Positions 1-7,490 of a DNA stretch of 24,843 nt are shown here, piece after piece (the stretch's first letter is position 1; each line of letters begins with the position of its first letter). Origin of the DNA: JBFMAI01 sp964462635 (GTDB taxonomy: Bacteria; Planctomycetota; Phycisphaerae; UBA1845; Fen-1342); NCBI GenBank assembly GCA_964462635.1, contig CAYWYJ010000047.1, positions 1-24,843 on the forward strand. The letters run 5' to 3'. A program made the translations under genes and the position numbers. Below the pieces are notes generated by a model, which saw only the letters and a list, made by a program, of their open reading frames with translations, ran no database searches and was not told the DNA's origin.

Positions 1-1310
1 TCGACGTGGCCCTTCACGAAGTCCGCCTGTTCCAGCAGCATCAGGTGCAGCGGGATCGTGGTCGGGATCGGGCGGATGACGAACTCCTCCAGCGCACGGC
101 GCATCGTCCGCAGCACGTCGGCCCGCGTCGGCCGGTGGACCAGCAGCTTGGCGAGCAGTGAATCGTAATACGGGCTCACCGTGTAACCGGCGTAGGCGTG
201 CGTATCGACGCGGACACCCGGGCCGCCCGGCACAATGAACTCCCGGATCGGCCCCGGGCACGGTCGAAAACCGTCACTCGGGTCCTCCGCGTTGATCCGG
301 CATTCCATCGCGCAGCCCTGCTGCGGCACGTCGTCCTGCCGCAACTTCAGCGGCTCGCCGGCGGCGATGCGTATCTGCCACTGCACGATGTCCAGCCCGG
401 TGACGAGCTCGGTGACCGGGTGCTCCACCTGCACCCGGGCATTCACCTCGATGAAGTAGAAGTTCTCCTGCTCGTCCACCAGGAACTCGCACGTCCCGGC
501 CGAGTAGTAGCCCGCCGCCCGGGCCAGCCGCACCGCCGCATGACACAGCTTGGTCCGCGTCCGGGCGCTGATGTGCGGCGAGGGTGATTCCTCGATGAGC
601 TTCTGCTGGCGGCGTTGGAGCGAGCAGTCGCGCTCCCACAGGTGCAGGACGTTGCCGCGCGGGTCGCCGAGGAGCTGCACCTCGACGTGCCGGGCGCGTT
701 CGACGAGCTTCTCGAGATAGAGGCTGCCGTCCTTGAAGGCGGCCTCGGCCTCGGCACGGGCGTGGCGGAAGCTGGTGCGCAGCGTGGCCTCGTTGTGGGC
801 GGCGCGCATCCCGCGTCCGCCGCCGCCGGCCGCCGCCTTAATCATCACGGGGTACCCGATCTTCTCGGCAAGCTTGACGGCCTCGTCTTCGTTCTCGACG
901 ACGCCGTCGCTGCCCGGGACGGTGGGCACCTTGGCCTGGCGGGCGATCCGCCGGGCCTGCACCTTGTCCCCCAGCTTCTGCATCGCCTCGACGCTGGGGC
1001 CGATGAACTCGATCCGGCAGTCGCGGCACATCTGGGCGAAGCGGGCGTTCTCGGCCAGGAAGCCGTAGCCCGGGTGAATGGCCTGCACGTCGGCCGCCTC
1101 GGCCGCCGACAGGATCGCCGCCGGATTGAGGTACGAACCGCCGGCGGGCTCGGGGCCGATGCAGATGGCGTCGTGGGCGAGGCGGAGATAGGCCGCGTCG
1201 CGGTCGGCACGCGAATAGACGGCGACGGCTTCGATCCCCATGTCGCGGCAGGTGCGGATGACCCGCAGAGCGATCTCGCCGCGATTGGCCACCAGAATGC
1301 GACTGAACAT
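1..1310 (-). CDS. accC: Acetyl-CoA carboxylase, biotin carboxylase subunit (partial, C-terminus beyond window)
   Basis: Biotin carboxylase uses ATP and bicarbonate to carboxylate the biotin on AccB, the first step of malonyl-CoA synthesis in the cytoplasm. The visible product (about 436 residues) begins MFSRILVANRGEIALRVIRT, the classic AccC amino terminus. It contains HPGYGFLAEN (79-88) and the ATP-grasp glycine loop AAAGGGGRGMR (159-169). Further on are the conserved segments YLEKLVERARHVEVQ, RDCSLQRRQQKLIEE and FIEVNARVQVEHPVTE. The start is the ATG at 1310, 18 bp after the accB stop, so the two are surely cotranscribed. AccC proteins are usually about 450 residues, so only a short tail is missing past base 1. 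No broken frame is seen. Identification is very secure from the motifs and the accB neighbour. Confidence 0.96.
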   Translation of the reverse strand, partial: MFSRILVANRGEIALRVIRTCRDMGIEAVAVYSRADRDAAYLRLAHDAICIGPEPAGGSYLNPAAILSAAEAADVQAIHPGYGFLAENARFAQMCRDCRIEFIGPSVEAMQKLGDKVQARRIARQAKVPTVPGSDGVVENEDEAVKLAEKIGYPVMIKAAAGGGGRGMRAAHNEATLRTSFRHARAEAEAAFKDGSLYLEKLVERARHVEVQLLGDPRGNVLHLWERDCSLQRRQQKLIEESPSPHISARTRTKLCHAAVRLARAAGYYSAGTCEFLVDEQENFYFIEVNARVQVEHPVTELVTGLDIVQWQIRIAAGEPLKLRQDDVPQQGCAMECRINAEDPSDGFRPCPGPIREFIVPGGPGVRVDTHAYAGYTVSPYYDSLLAKLLVHRPTRADVLRTMRRALEEFVIRPIPTTIPLHLMLLEQADFVKGHV

Positions 1311-1328
1311 GCGCTCCCCGGTACGGGA

Positions 1329-1850
1329 CTAGGCCGGCGCGACCGCGAACAACGGCTGGTCAAACTCGACCGCCGCCGCGTTCTTCACCAGCACCTTGGT
1401 GATCCGCCCCGAGACCTCCGCCTTGAGCTCGTTGAACACCTTCATGGCTTCAATCAGGCACACAACGGTGTTCGGCTCGATCAGCGTGCCAACATTGACG
1501 AACGGCGGGGACTCCTGATCGGGAGAGGCGTAGAACGTCCCCACCATGGGGGACCGGATGATGATCTCGTTCTCGGGCGGCGCGGGGGACGCCGGCGTGA
1601 CGGGCGCCGCGGGGGCCGGGTTGGCGGCCATGACGGGCGGCACGTACGCCCCGGTCGCCGCCACGACGCGATTGGGGTGTCCGCGCCGCAGGACGATGTG
1701 CGACTCGCCCTCGCGCAACTCAATGCGGCTCAGGTCGTTGTCGATCATCAGCTCGACAAGGCCCTTAATGCTCTTGATGTCCAGCGACAGCTTCCCGCTG
1801 CTCGTGCCGCTGCTGCCGCCGCCGTTCTCCTTCGGCTTGGTCTGGCTCAT
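1329..1850 (-). CDS. accB: Acetyl-CoA carboxylase biotin carboxyl carrier protein
   Basis: BCCP carries the biotin that AccC carboxylates and passes the carboxyl to the carboxyltransferase. The product is 173 residues, close to the usual 150-180. The amino-terminal part (20-60) has the typical DIKSIKGLVELMIDNDLSRIELREGE segment, followed by an Ala/Pro-rich flexible linker (about 63-93). The biotinyl domain (about 95-173) carries SPMVGTFYASPDQESPPFVNVG and the biotinylation motif EAMKVFNE, whose Lys is modified by BirA. The ATG overlaps the stop of the upstream aminopeptidase gene (ATGA, 1847-1850), so translation is coupled. accC follows after 18 bp. The Lys- and Gly/Ser-rich first 20 residues are probably disordered. 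Confidence 0.96.
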   Translation of the reverse strand: MSQTKPKENGGGSSGTSSGKLSLDIKSIKGLVELMIDNDLSRIELREGESHIVLRRGHPNRVVAATGAYVPPVMAANPAPAAPVTPASPAPPENEIIIRSPMVGTFYASPDQESPPFVNVGTLIEPNTVVCLIEAMKVFNELKAEVSGRITKVLVKNAAAVEFDQPLFAVAPA

Positions 1851-2944
1851 AGCAGATCCACCGGCAGGGTGGTGAGGACTTCGTAACCGTGTTCGGTGAC
1901 CAGAACATCATCCTCCAGGCGGATTCCACCGACGCCGGGGAGGTATATGCCGGGCTCGATGGTGATGATCATGCCGGGTTTGAGGGTATCGACGGAGACC
2001 TTCGCCACGCGGGGGGCCTCGTGGATGTTCAGCCCGACGCCGTGGCCGGTGCCGTGGTTGAACAGCTTGCCGTAGCCGGCCCGGGTGATGACGTCGCGGG
2101 CGACGCGATCGACGGCCTTGGCCTTGATCCCGGGGCGGACGGCCTCGATGGCCCGGTCGTGGGCCTCCCGCACCACGTCGAAGACCTTCCGCAGCTCGGC
2201 GGGCAACTGCCCCAGGCACAGCACGCGGGTGAGGTCGCTCGCGTACCAATCGACGCGGGCGCCCCAGTCGACCAGCAGGACCTCGTTTTCGGCCAGCCGC
2301 CGGTCGCCGGGCTCGTAGTGCGGCAGCGAGGAGTTCGCCCCCATCGCGACGATGGTGGGGAAGGACTCGCCCTGGGCCCCGAGCTTCTGCATTTCGTACA
2401 CGATTTGCGCGGCGATCTCGCGTTCGGAGACGCCCGGGCGCAGGTCCGCCCGGACCTTCTCGAACGCCTGCTGCGCCACGCGGATGGACGCCCGCGTGCG
2501 GTCCACTTCGCCCGCGTCCTTGCAGGCCCGCAGCGGGCCGATCAGCCCCTCGACGGGCACGAGCTTGATGGCCCCGGCGAGCTTCTTCAGCGTGTTGTAC
2601 TCGCGCAGGCTCACATGGTCCGGGTTGAAGCCCACGCGCTTCAGCTTGCCGCGGCGCAGCTCGCGGACCGTCTCATCGGGCGACCGCTTCTTGCGCAGCA
2701 CTTTACGGGCGTACGGGGCCTCCCGGTCCGCCGCCTCGTCGAACCGTCCGTCGGTCAGCAGGATGACGTGCCGCGGCGTGAGGACCGCCAGACCGTCCTC
2801 GCCCGTGAAGCCGGTGGCCCAGTATTGGTCCACGCGGTGCTGGATCAGCAGCCCGTCGAGCTTGCGGCGGACGATCTCCTCGCGGAGGCGCTGGATTCGG
2901 GTGGCGTAGGGCTCCGGAGGCGACACAACCGGTTTCTTGGCCAT
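1847..2944 (-). CDS. pepP: M24-family Xaa-Pro aminopeptidase (PepP/PepQ-like)
   Basis: A cytoplasmic metalloaminopeptidase of the pita-bread fold that releases residues preceding proline. The 365-residue product has an amino-terminal creatinase-like domain (about 15-140) and a catalytic domain (150-365). All five dinuclear-metal ligands are visible: D226 (LLVDWGA), D237 (ASDLTR), H301 (HGTGHGVGLNIHE), E330 (TIEPGIY) and E344 (IRLEDD). The length fits bacterial prolidase/aminopeptidase P of the short type. Its stop overlaps the accB start by four bases, giving the order pepP-accB-accC. In many bacteria this neighbourhood also has efp between the peptidase and accB; efp is absent here. The start ATG at 2944 has a GGAG about 11 bases upstream. 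Whether it is dipeptidase or aminopeptidase cannot be told from sequence. Confidence 0.92.
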   Translation of the reverse strand: MAKKPVVSPPEPYATRIQRLREEIVRRKLDGLLIQHRVDQYWATGFTGEDGLAVLTPRHVILLTDGRFDEAADREAPYARKVLRKKRSPDETVRELRRGKLKRVGFNPDHVSLREYNTLKKLAGAIKLVPVEGLIGPLRACKDAGEVDRTRASIRVAQQAFEKVRADLRPGVSEREIAAQIVYEMQKLGAQGESFPTIVAMGANSSLPHYEPGDRRLAENEVLLVDWGARVDWYASDLTRVLCLGQLPAELRKVFDVVREAHDRAIEAVRPGIKAKAVDRVARDVITRAGYGKLFNHGTGHGVGLNIHEAPRVAKVSVDTLKPGMIITIEPGIYLPGVGGIRLEDDVLVTEHGYEVLTTLPVDLL

Positions 2945-3231
2945 GATTCGCTTTGCTCCATGTCGCGGGCCGCCGCCAGGGGGCCCGCCCGGTTCGCCGG
3001 ACCGCGACCGGGCAACAATCTACCGTACGGCGGCGTGTTTGCGAAGGGCGGCCCGGCGACCGCGGCGATTCCGCCCGCTGGTTACGAGGACCGGCCGAAG
3101 CAAGGGTTTGCGCGGGAAGGTGCGGAGAGGAGGTTCGCGGTGGGGTTTGGGGGGCGCGCGGGGACAGGGGCCCGCCGGCTCGCCCCTCGCCACGCCGCAC
3201 TCCCGCGACGAGAAGCAGCGTTCCAGCCTCG
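2945..3231. other. Noncoding spacer between sppA-like and pepP genes
   Basis: A 287-bp spacer between two minus-strand genes. The long open frames crossing it are high-GC shadows without recognisable protein motifs. It is purine-rich on the plus strand around 3110-3180. No RNA gene, repeat or clear terminator with a T-run was seen. The pepP-accBC promoter should lie here, but no convincing -10/-35 pair stands out. Confidence 0.5.
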
Positions 3232-4245
3232 TTACCAACCCGGTGCCCACAGGTACAGCAATTGCGGCGAGGGACCGGCCAGCCACGCGGGCAGCTCAAC
3301 GTGGATCAGGTTCACCTGGCCGGGCGGCGTGTCGCCGCGCGCGTAGATATTCGGCCGGTACTCCATCGGCCGGGTATAGCGGACCACGCGGACCTTGGTG
3401 TCGGCCAGGCCCGCCGCGGCCTTCGCCGCCTGGACCGCCTCCGGCAACGTCCCGATCTCGTCGATCAACCCGTGTTGCCGCGCCTCCGGGGCCAGGAAGA
3501 CGCGGCCGTCGGCGAGCTCCTTCAGCCGATCGCGCGGCACCTGCGGCCGGCCGCGGGCGACGACCTCGACGAAGCGGGCGTACATCCCGTCGATGAGCCC
3601 TTGGAACACGGCCCGATCGCGCTCGTTCATCTCGCGGAACAGCGAGCCCATGTCCTTCATCTCGCCGCTCTTGATGACGTTCACGTTCATCCCGATCTTG
3701 CGCATCGTCCCGGCGAACTCCGGCGCGATCATGATGACGCCGATGCTCCCCGTCACCGTCGTCGGCAGGGCGTGGATGCGGTCGGCGGCGCAGGCCAGGT
3801 AGTAGCCCCCCGATGCGGCGACATCGAGCAGCACGGCGATCACCGGCTTGCCGGTGCGGCGGCGGAAATCGCGGAGTTCCTCGTACATGAGGTCGGTCGC
3901 GGTGACGCCGCCGCCCGGGGAGTTGATCCGCAGCACCACGGCCTTCACCGCGGGATCGCCGCCGGCCCTCTTGAGCTTCTCGGCCAGCAGCGCCACAGGG
4001 TGCTCGCCGCCGGGGCCGAGCAGCCCGGCGGGTTCGGCGTTTTGCAGCAGGCCGTTCACGTCGATCAAGGCGATCTTCGCCGGGGCCCAGACGCCCTCGC
4101 GCAGCACGACTTCTTCGGTCAGTGGCTGCCGGGCGGCGACCGGCGTGATCAGGAACGACGTGGGGCCGCAGCCGGCCAGCAGCGCCAGCCCAACCCCCAG
4201 CCCCGCCCAAGTCGCCATCGCCATCGCACGGTGCAGACTACTCAT
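3232..4245 (-). CDS. sppA: Signal peptide peptidase SppA-type S49 protease, lipoprotein
   Basis: S49 serine proteases degrade released signal peptides at the membrane using a Ser/Lys dyad. Numbered from the chosen ATG at 4245, the protein has 337 residues. It starts MSSLHRAMAMATWAGLGVGLALLAGC, a lipoprotein signal peptide with lipobox LAGC (Cys26). The conserved segments VKAVVLRINSPGGGVTATD, AASGGYYLACAADRI (catalytic Ser145) and TGSIGVI are present. VIKSGEMKDMGS supplies Lys197; the 52-residue Ser-Lys spacing equals that of Bacillus subtilis SppA (S147/K199). This is the short, single-domain form. An ATG 33 bases further upstream exists, but GGAG lies five bases before 4245, which favours the shorter start. 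Anchoring by a lipid rather than a transmembrane helix is notable. It stands alone between pepP and a divergent metallopeptidase gene. Confidence 0.9.
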   Translation of the reverse strand: MSSLHRAMAMATWAGLGVGLALLAGCGPTSFLITPVAARQPLTEEVVLREGVWAPAKIALIDVNGLLQNAEPAGLLGPGGEHPVALLAEKLKRAGGDPAVKAVVLRINSPGGGVTATDLMYEELRDFRRRTGKPVIAVLLDVAASGGYYLACAADRIHALPTTVTGSIGVIMIAPEFAGTMRKIGMNVNVIKSGEMKDMGSLFREMNERDRAVFQGLIDGMYARFVEVVARGRPQVPRDRLKELADGRVFLAPEARQHGLIDEIGTLPEAVQAAKAAAGLADTKVRVVRYTRPMEYRPNIYARGDTPPGQVNLIHVELPAWLAGPSPQLLYLWAPGW

Positions 4246-4328
4246 AGTGACTCCAATTGGCTGACCGCGTGGGCTCACCTATACTCCCGGCGATGGACCC
4301 GCGCGCGGAGCCGGGGTGAGCGAGCACG

Positions 4329-4703
4329 ATGATACGTGTTTCCGAACGTGATTTCGACCGGGCCGTGGAGCAGGCGCTCGCCGAGATTCCCGACGAGTTC
4401 CAGCCGTACCTCGAAAACGTGGTCGTCGAGGTCCGCCGCCGCCCCGACGCCAAGCTGATGCGGGAACACGACGTGCCGGCGGACCTGCTGGGGCTCTATG
4501 TCGGCGTGCCGTTGGAGGAGAAGGGGCCGGAGTTGGCGCCGACGCCGATGCCCGACCGCATCCTCATCTTCCACGACAACCTGTGCGGAATGTGTAACTC
4601 GTGGGACGAGCTGGTCGACGAGATCCGCGTCACGGTGCTGCACGAGATCGGCCACCATTTCGGCCTCGACGAGGACCGGCTGTCCGAGCTGGGCTATGAC
4701 TGA
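4329..4703 (+). CDS. Small zincin-like metallopeptidase family protein (DUF1025/Zincin_1 type)
   Basis: A 124-residue cytoplasmic protein of the minimal-metzincin-like family. It carries HEIGHHFGLDE at 105-115, which gives two zinc histidines, the general base Glu and a third acidic or histidine ligand in the usual HExxHxxGxxxD/E pattern. The amino-terminal part (FDRAVEQALAEIPDEFQPYLENVVVEV) and the middle PDRILIFHDNL are typical of the family. The physiological substrate of these proteins is not established. No signal peptide is present. The gene is divergent from the sppA-like gene (83 bp apart) and has a GGTGAG-like site upstream of its ATG. It ends 184 bp before the convergent GH114-like gene, with a hairpin between them. 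Confidence 0.87.
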   Translation: MIRVSERDFDRAVEQALAEIPDEFQPYLENVVVEVRRRPDAKLMREHDVPADLLGLYVGVPLEEKGPELAPTPMPDRILIFHDNLCGMCNSWDELVDEIRVTVLHEIGHHFGLDEDRLSELGYD

Positions 4704-4787
4704 TTCGCCGTCGCCGCCCGGTTGAGGTCGCGGCCGCGAGGCCGGTCCACACGAGCAGGAACAACACCGACCGGCGCCGAGATCGCC

Positions 4788-4850
4788 GACCCTCCCCCAA
4801 CTCCTTCTCGCCACGGCGAATCGCCTGTGGCGACCTGAGAGGGAGGGGGG
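4788..4850. repeat. Hairpin repeat element between convergent genes (pyrimidine/purine arms)
   Basis: The sequence starts with the 14-mer gaccctcccccaac (4788-4801) and ends with a G-rich arm (4840-4850). Inside, CGCCAC (4809-4814) pairs with GTGGCG (4827-4832), and GGCG/CGCC form an inner stem. The same 14-mer occurs at 7790-7803, also just outside a gene 3' end. It sits between convergent genes (stops at 4703 and 4888) and might slow or stop transcription, but there is no T-run on either strand. A dispersed intergenic repeat is the likelier reading. Confidence 0.5.
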
Positions 4851-4887
4851 TTTGAGTGCAATCGCCCCGCGGCGCGCCATCTTCGAC

Positions 4888-5964
4888 TCATTCTCCCGGC
4901 GGCGGCGTGGTCGTCAGACGGCTCAGGGCGACACGCGCGCAATATGGTACATAGCCGCGTGCCGCGGCGGCGGCGTACACCTCGGTCGCGTGGGCGAGGG
5001 TGTAGTCCACCGTGAACACCGCCTTGCCGGCCGCGCGGTACTGGTCGAGCAGACCCAGAATCTCCGCGGTTTGCTGCGGGTCCTGCGCCCGATCGTACCC
5101 GCACGGCTGCTCCCACTCACAGTCCGCCACCCCGCCGAACCAGGTGTCCTCTTGCGCGATCGCGTCCACGACGTCCAGGATGCCCGGCGCATCCTCGATC
5201 AACTCCGCCGCATTCTGCTGAATGACAATGAACCCGGGTCGGCGGGCCTGACCGTACGCCCGGATCGCGGCGATGAACTCGACCATCGCGGCGGCGGGAT
5301 CGACGTGGGCGACCTCCGCGGCGGCCACGGCCGTGTCGTCGCTGTACGCCTCCACCCAATCCAGGTAGACGCCGTCAAAACCATCCCGGAGCACTTCGTC
5401 GAGAATGCTGACGAAATCGCGGCCGGCGGCGGCGGGGTGGTTCCGGCCGTGGATCACGATGTCCTGCCAGTCGGCGTCCCAGAACGCCGCCACGAAGTTG
5501 CCGGCCCAGCCGTCGGGGTCGGGGGTCAGAATCCAATCAGGCCAGTCGGCCGGCCGCGGCTGGCCCGGCGTCCAGTCCTCCGACCAGTCCCAGTACCAGC
5601 GCCAGTTCTCCGCCTGTCCGACGTCGATGTACGCGATGACCAGCTTGCGGTGCAGCCCGTCGCGCGCGGGGCTGGCCTTGAGCTGTGCGACGGCGGCGGC
5701 GGTGTCGAACTGCCGCGCTTCGGGCGAGCTGACGTCGGTCCGCGTCGGCTCGATGACCAGGAGGTCGTAGCTCGACGCCGCCAAGGCATCGACCGCGCCG
5801 GGCGCGTACAGCTCCTGAATCTGATACGCCCACGTCCGGACCGCCGACAGCGCCAGCGGTTCCGAAGGGCCGCCGGGGACGGGCGGACAGCCGGCAACCA
5901 TTCCCAGAGCCAGGATCGCTGTGCCTGCCGGCATAGTGGAAACCAGATAACGTGACGCGGACAT
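4888..5964 (-). CDS. GH114/TM1410-like TIM-barrel glycosidase, lipoprotein (possible endo-alpha-1,4-polygalactosaminidase)
   Basis: A 358-residue exported lipoprotein: MSASRYLVSTMPAGTAILALGMVAGC gives lipobox VAGC (Cys26). The mature part resembles the TM1410/GH114 barrel: WAYQIQ (45-50), DLLVIEPTR (68-75), VIAYIDVGQAENWRWYW (109-125), FDGVYLDWVEAY (196-207) and AQEDTWFGG (270-278). Family knowledge: the fungal enzyme Ega3 cleaves alpha-1,4-galactosaminan with an Asp and a Glu as catalytic pair. D202 or D197 and E272 are candidates here, by inference only. A longer frame begins at 6072, but the ATG at 5964 has GGAG seven bases upstream and gives a clean signal peptide. Many bacterial members of this superfamily have no tested activity, so substrate is uncertain. 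The next gene upstream is a GH5-like lipoprotein on the same strand, 368 bp away. Confidence 0.8.
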   Translation of the reverse strand: MSASRYLVSTMPAGTAILALGMVAGCPPVPGGPSEPLALSAVRTWAYQIQELYAPGAVDALAASSYDLLVIEPTRTDVSSPEARQFDTAAAVAQLKASPARDGLHRKLVIAYIDVGQAENWRWYWDWSEDWTPGQPRPADWPDWILTPDPDGWAGNFVAAFWDADWQDIVIHGRNHPAAAGRDFVSILDEVLRDGFDGVYLDWVEAYSDDTAVAAAEVAHVDPAAAMVEFIAAIRAYGQARRPGFIVIQQNAAELIEDAPGILDVVDAIAQEDTWFGGVADCEWEQPCGYDRAQDPQQTAEILGLLDQYRAAGKAVFTVDYTLAHATEVYAAAAARGYVPYCARVALSRLTTTPPPGE

Positions 5965-6111
5965 CGCGAATCTCCGTGGTGCCTGCAAACGGGCACATCT
6001 GAAAGACGTGTAGTTGCCCTTCGTGTACGTGGGCTCTTTTCCAACGACAACGAAATCCGCTGCCCGTGGCAAAACCCCGACCGGCCGCAGCGCTTACCGC
6101 TCCTGACAGAA

Positions 6112-6158
6112 CCCACCACGCAAGTGGTGGGGCGCGGCGCCTCCGCACTGGCGTGCGG
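6112..6158 (-). repeat. Double-hairpin intergenic repeat, copy 1
   Basis: Two stems lie close together. CCCACCAC (6112-6119) pairs with GTGGTGGG (6124-6131) around a GCAA loop, and CCGCAC (6143-6148) pairs with GTGCGG (6153-6158) around TGGC. Read on the minus strand this is the same element as 22329-22375, sharing the 14-mer gcacgccagtgcgg and the CCACTyGCGTGG stem-loop. The two copies are oppositely oriented relative to nearby transcription, which argues for a REP-like dispersed repeat rather than a gene-specific leader. Confidence 0.7.
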
Positions 6159-6210
6159 GCCCCTGATAGGCACTCCCAAATGGGCATTCAGGATCGTGGA
6201 ACGCCAACCG

Positions 6211-6306
6211 GGAGGGCGAGCCTGTCTCCTGCGGCGACCCTGCCGGCCCGGCGAGCCGCGGCTCGGCAGACCGGTAGGGTCGCCGCAGGAGACAGCCTCG
6301 CCCTCC
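6211..6306. repeat. Near-perfect 36-bp inverted repeat with palindromic loop
   Basis: Arms 6211-6246 and 6271-6306 match at 34 of 36 positions as inverted copies. The 24-base loop itself holds the perfect palindrome CGAGCCGCGGCTCG (6252-6265). The element ends 27 bp past the stop of the GH5-like gene. It is too long and too GC-rich for a standard terminator and has no T-run. It may be a dispersed palindromic element or a tiny MITE-like sequence. Confidence 0.8.
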
Positions 6307-6332
6307 GATGTCGCACAACCGTGAATACCCAT

Positions 6333-7490
6333 TCAGAACCACTCCAGGACCTCGGTCCAGTACTCAGCCGGGAACTTCTCGCAGTCGAATTCGATGAGCA
6401 TGGCGTCTTCGGTATCCGATCGGTAATTCCACAGGGCAAAGTGCCAGCCGTGGCGCAGCGCAATGTCCACATGGTCGGAAAGGTACTGAACGCCGCCCGT
6501 CTGCGGGTAGCGCATCCCAAACTCGCCCATGAGGATCGGCACCTGATGCGTCTGCTGAAAGGCGATCACCTCGGCGAACACAATTCCCTCGAGGAACGTG
6601 CGGTCGTACACCTGGCCGTAGTACTCGCCGGGATAGCTCACCCCCGGGCAATCCGCCGCGGCACAGTCTGGGTGAGTGAAGCCATAGGGCTCGTAGGTAT
6701 GGAAATCGTAGACGACATAGGGATCGTCCTGTTTCCTTACCAGGGACCACCACTGCGGATTCGACCACACCGCGCCTTGCACGATGATCGGCAACGTCGC
6801 ATCCACCGTCCGGATCTTGTTGATGAACAACGTCATCATCGCGTTGACGTCGATGCCCGCGGCCGCGAGCGCGGCCGTCAGCTCCTCCGGCGTCTGAATG
6901 GTGTCCCAGATCTGGGTTCTGAGCGGGTTGGGCTCGACCATGACGTTGATCCCGGCAAAGTACGGGTCGCCCCGGTAACGGGCCACGATGTCGGCGAGCA
7001 TCTGGGCGTAGCGTTGCTGCTCATCGCTGCTCTGCCAGATGGTGTCATCGGCGTCGATGTCCACCGACTGACGCCCCGGACCCTCCCGCACCGCAATCAC
7101 GTAGTAGAGTTCCGCCTGCCCGCACCACGCGACCATGTTGTCGAGGGCGGTTACGCCGTCCTGATTGGTGGCGTATGGGGGGGCCCAGTCGACGGTGCCC
7201 TCGTTGGACTGTATCTGGGCCAGGTTAGCGCCGGTCGCCTTGAGCGCCAGGAAATCATCCACGCTCTTGGTGCCGCTGCCGTAATTGAAGTAGTTGATGT
7301 CAAAACCTCTGAAGAAGCTGGGTGTGCGCCAGCGGTCGAACATCGGCGCGCCCGTGCCGGTGTCATCGCCCGGACCGTTGCCGTCGTTCGGATCAGGGCC
7401 ATTGTCCAATTCCCCTGGGCAGCCCATGACCGCCACCAAGACCATGCTCAACACGAGCCCGCTCCAGGTCATCGCGCTCATCGATCGCAT
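6333..7490 (-). CDS. GH5-like (cellulase-family, clan A) glycoside hydrolase, lipoprotein
   Basis: A 385-residue secreted lipoprotein. MRSMSAMTWSGLVLSMVLVAVMGC gives lipobox VMGC (Cys24), followed by a Gly/Asp/Asn/Pro linker (25-48) and a TIM-barrel domain. Motifs: FFRGFDINYF (59-68), INVMVEPNP (181-189; E186 candidate acid/base), VYDFHTYEPYGFTH (260-273; His264, Tyr266) and PILMGEFGMRY (318-328; E323 candidate nucleophile), ending with HFALWNYRSD. These sit in GH5 order. The usual Asn before the acid/base Glu is Val here. The ATG at 7490 has GGAGG six bases upstream; a frame open further upstream lacks a leader. The substrate may be a beta-glucan or mannan but cannot be assigned. It shares strand and export style with the GH114-like gene. 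Confidence 0.82.
   Translation of the reverse strand: MRSMSAMTWSGLVLSMVLVAVMGCPGELDNGPDPNDGNGPGDDTGTGAPMFDRWRTPSFFRGFDINYFNYGSGTKSVDDFLALKATGANLAQIQSNEGTVDWAPPYATNQDGVTALDNMVAWCGQAELYYVIAVREGPGRQSVDIDADDTIWQSSDEQQRYAQMLADIVARYRGDPYFAGINVMVEPNPLRTQIWDTIQTPEELTAALAAAGIDVNAMMTLFINKIRTVDATLPIIVQGAVWSNPQWWSLVRKQDDPYVVYDFHTYEPYGFTHPDCAAADCPGVSYPGEYYGQVYDRTFLEGIVFAEVIAFQQTHQVPILMGEFGMRYPQTGGVQYLSDHVDIALRHGWHFALWNYRSDTEDAMLIEFDCEKFPAEYWTEVLEWF

Larger units (their letters stand above)
5965..6332. other. 368-bp spacer rich in hairpins and inverted repeats
   Basis: No gene is seen between the GH5-like stop and the GH114-like start. The half near the GH114-like gene should contain its promoter. The rest holds a double-hairpin repeat (6112-6158) and a long near-perfect inverted repeat (6211-6306), described separately. 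Between them, the segment 6162-6192 could form a further weak stem (CCTGA with TCAGG). Confidence 0.6.

Noticed and set aside
615..1886. 423-residue open frame on the plus strand over accC/accB
   Set aside because: It is antisense to two clear genes, is His/Arg/Gly/Asp-rich in the manner of shadow frames, and has no domain motif.
1889..4332. Long plus-strand frames (1889-3346 and 2953-4332) opposite pepP and the SppA gene
   Set aside because: Both lie antisense to proteins with full catalytic motifs; compositions are typical of shadows in high-GC DNA.
4852..5955. 367-residue plus-strand frame opposite the GH114-like gene
   Set aside because: The minus-strand frame has a signal peptide, a ribosome site and family motifs; the plus frame has none.
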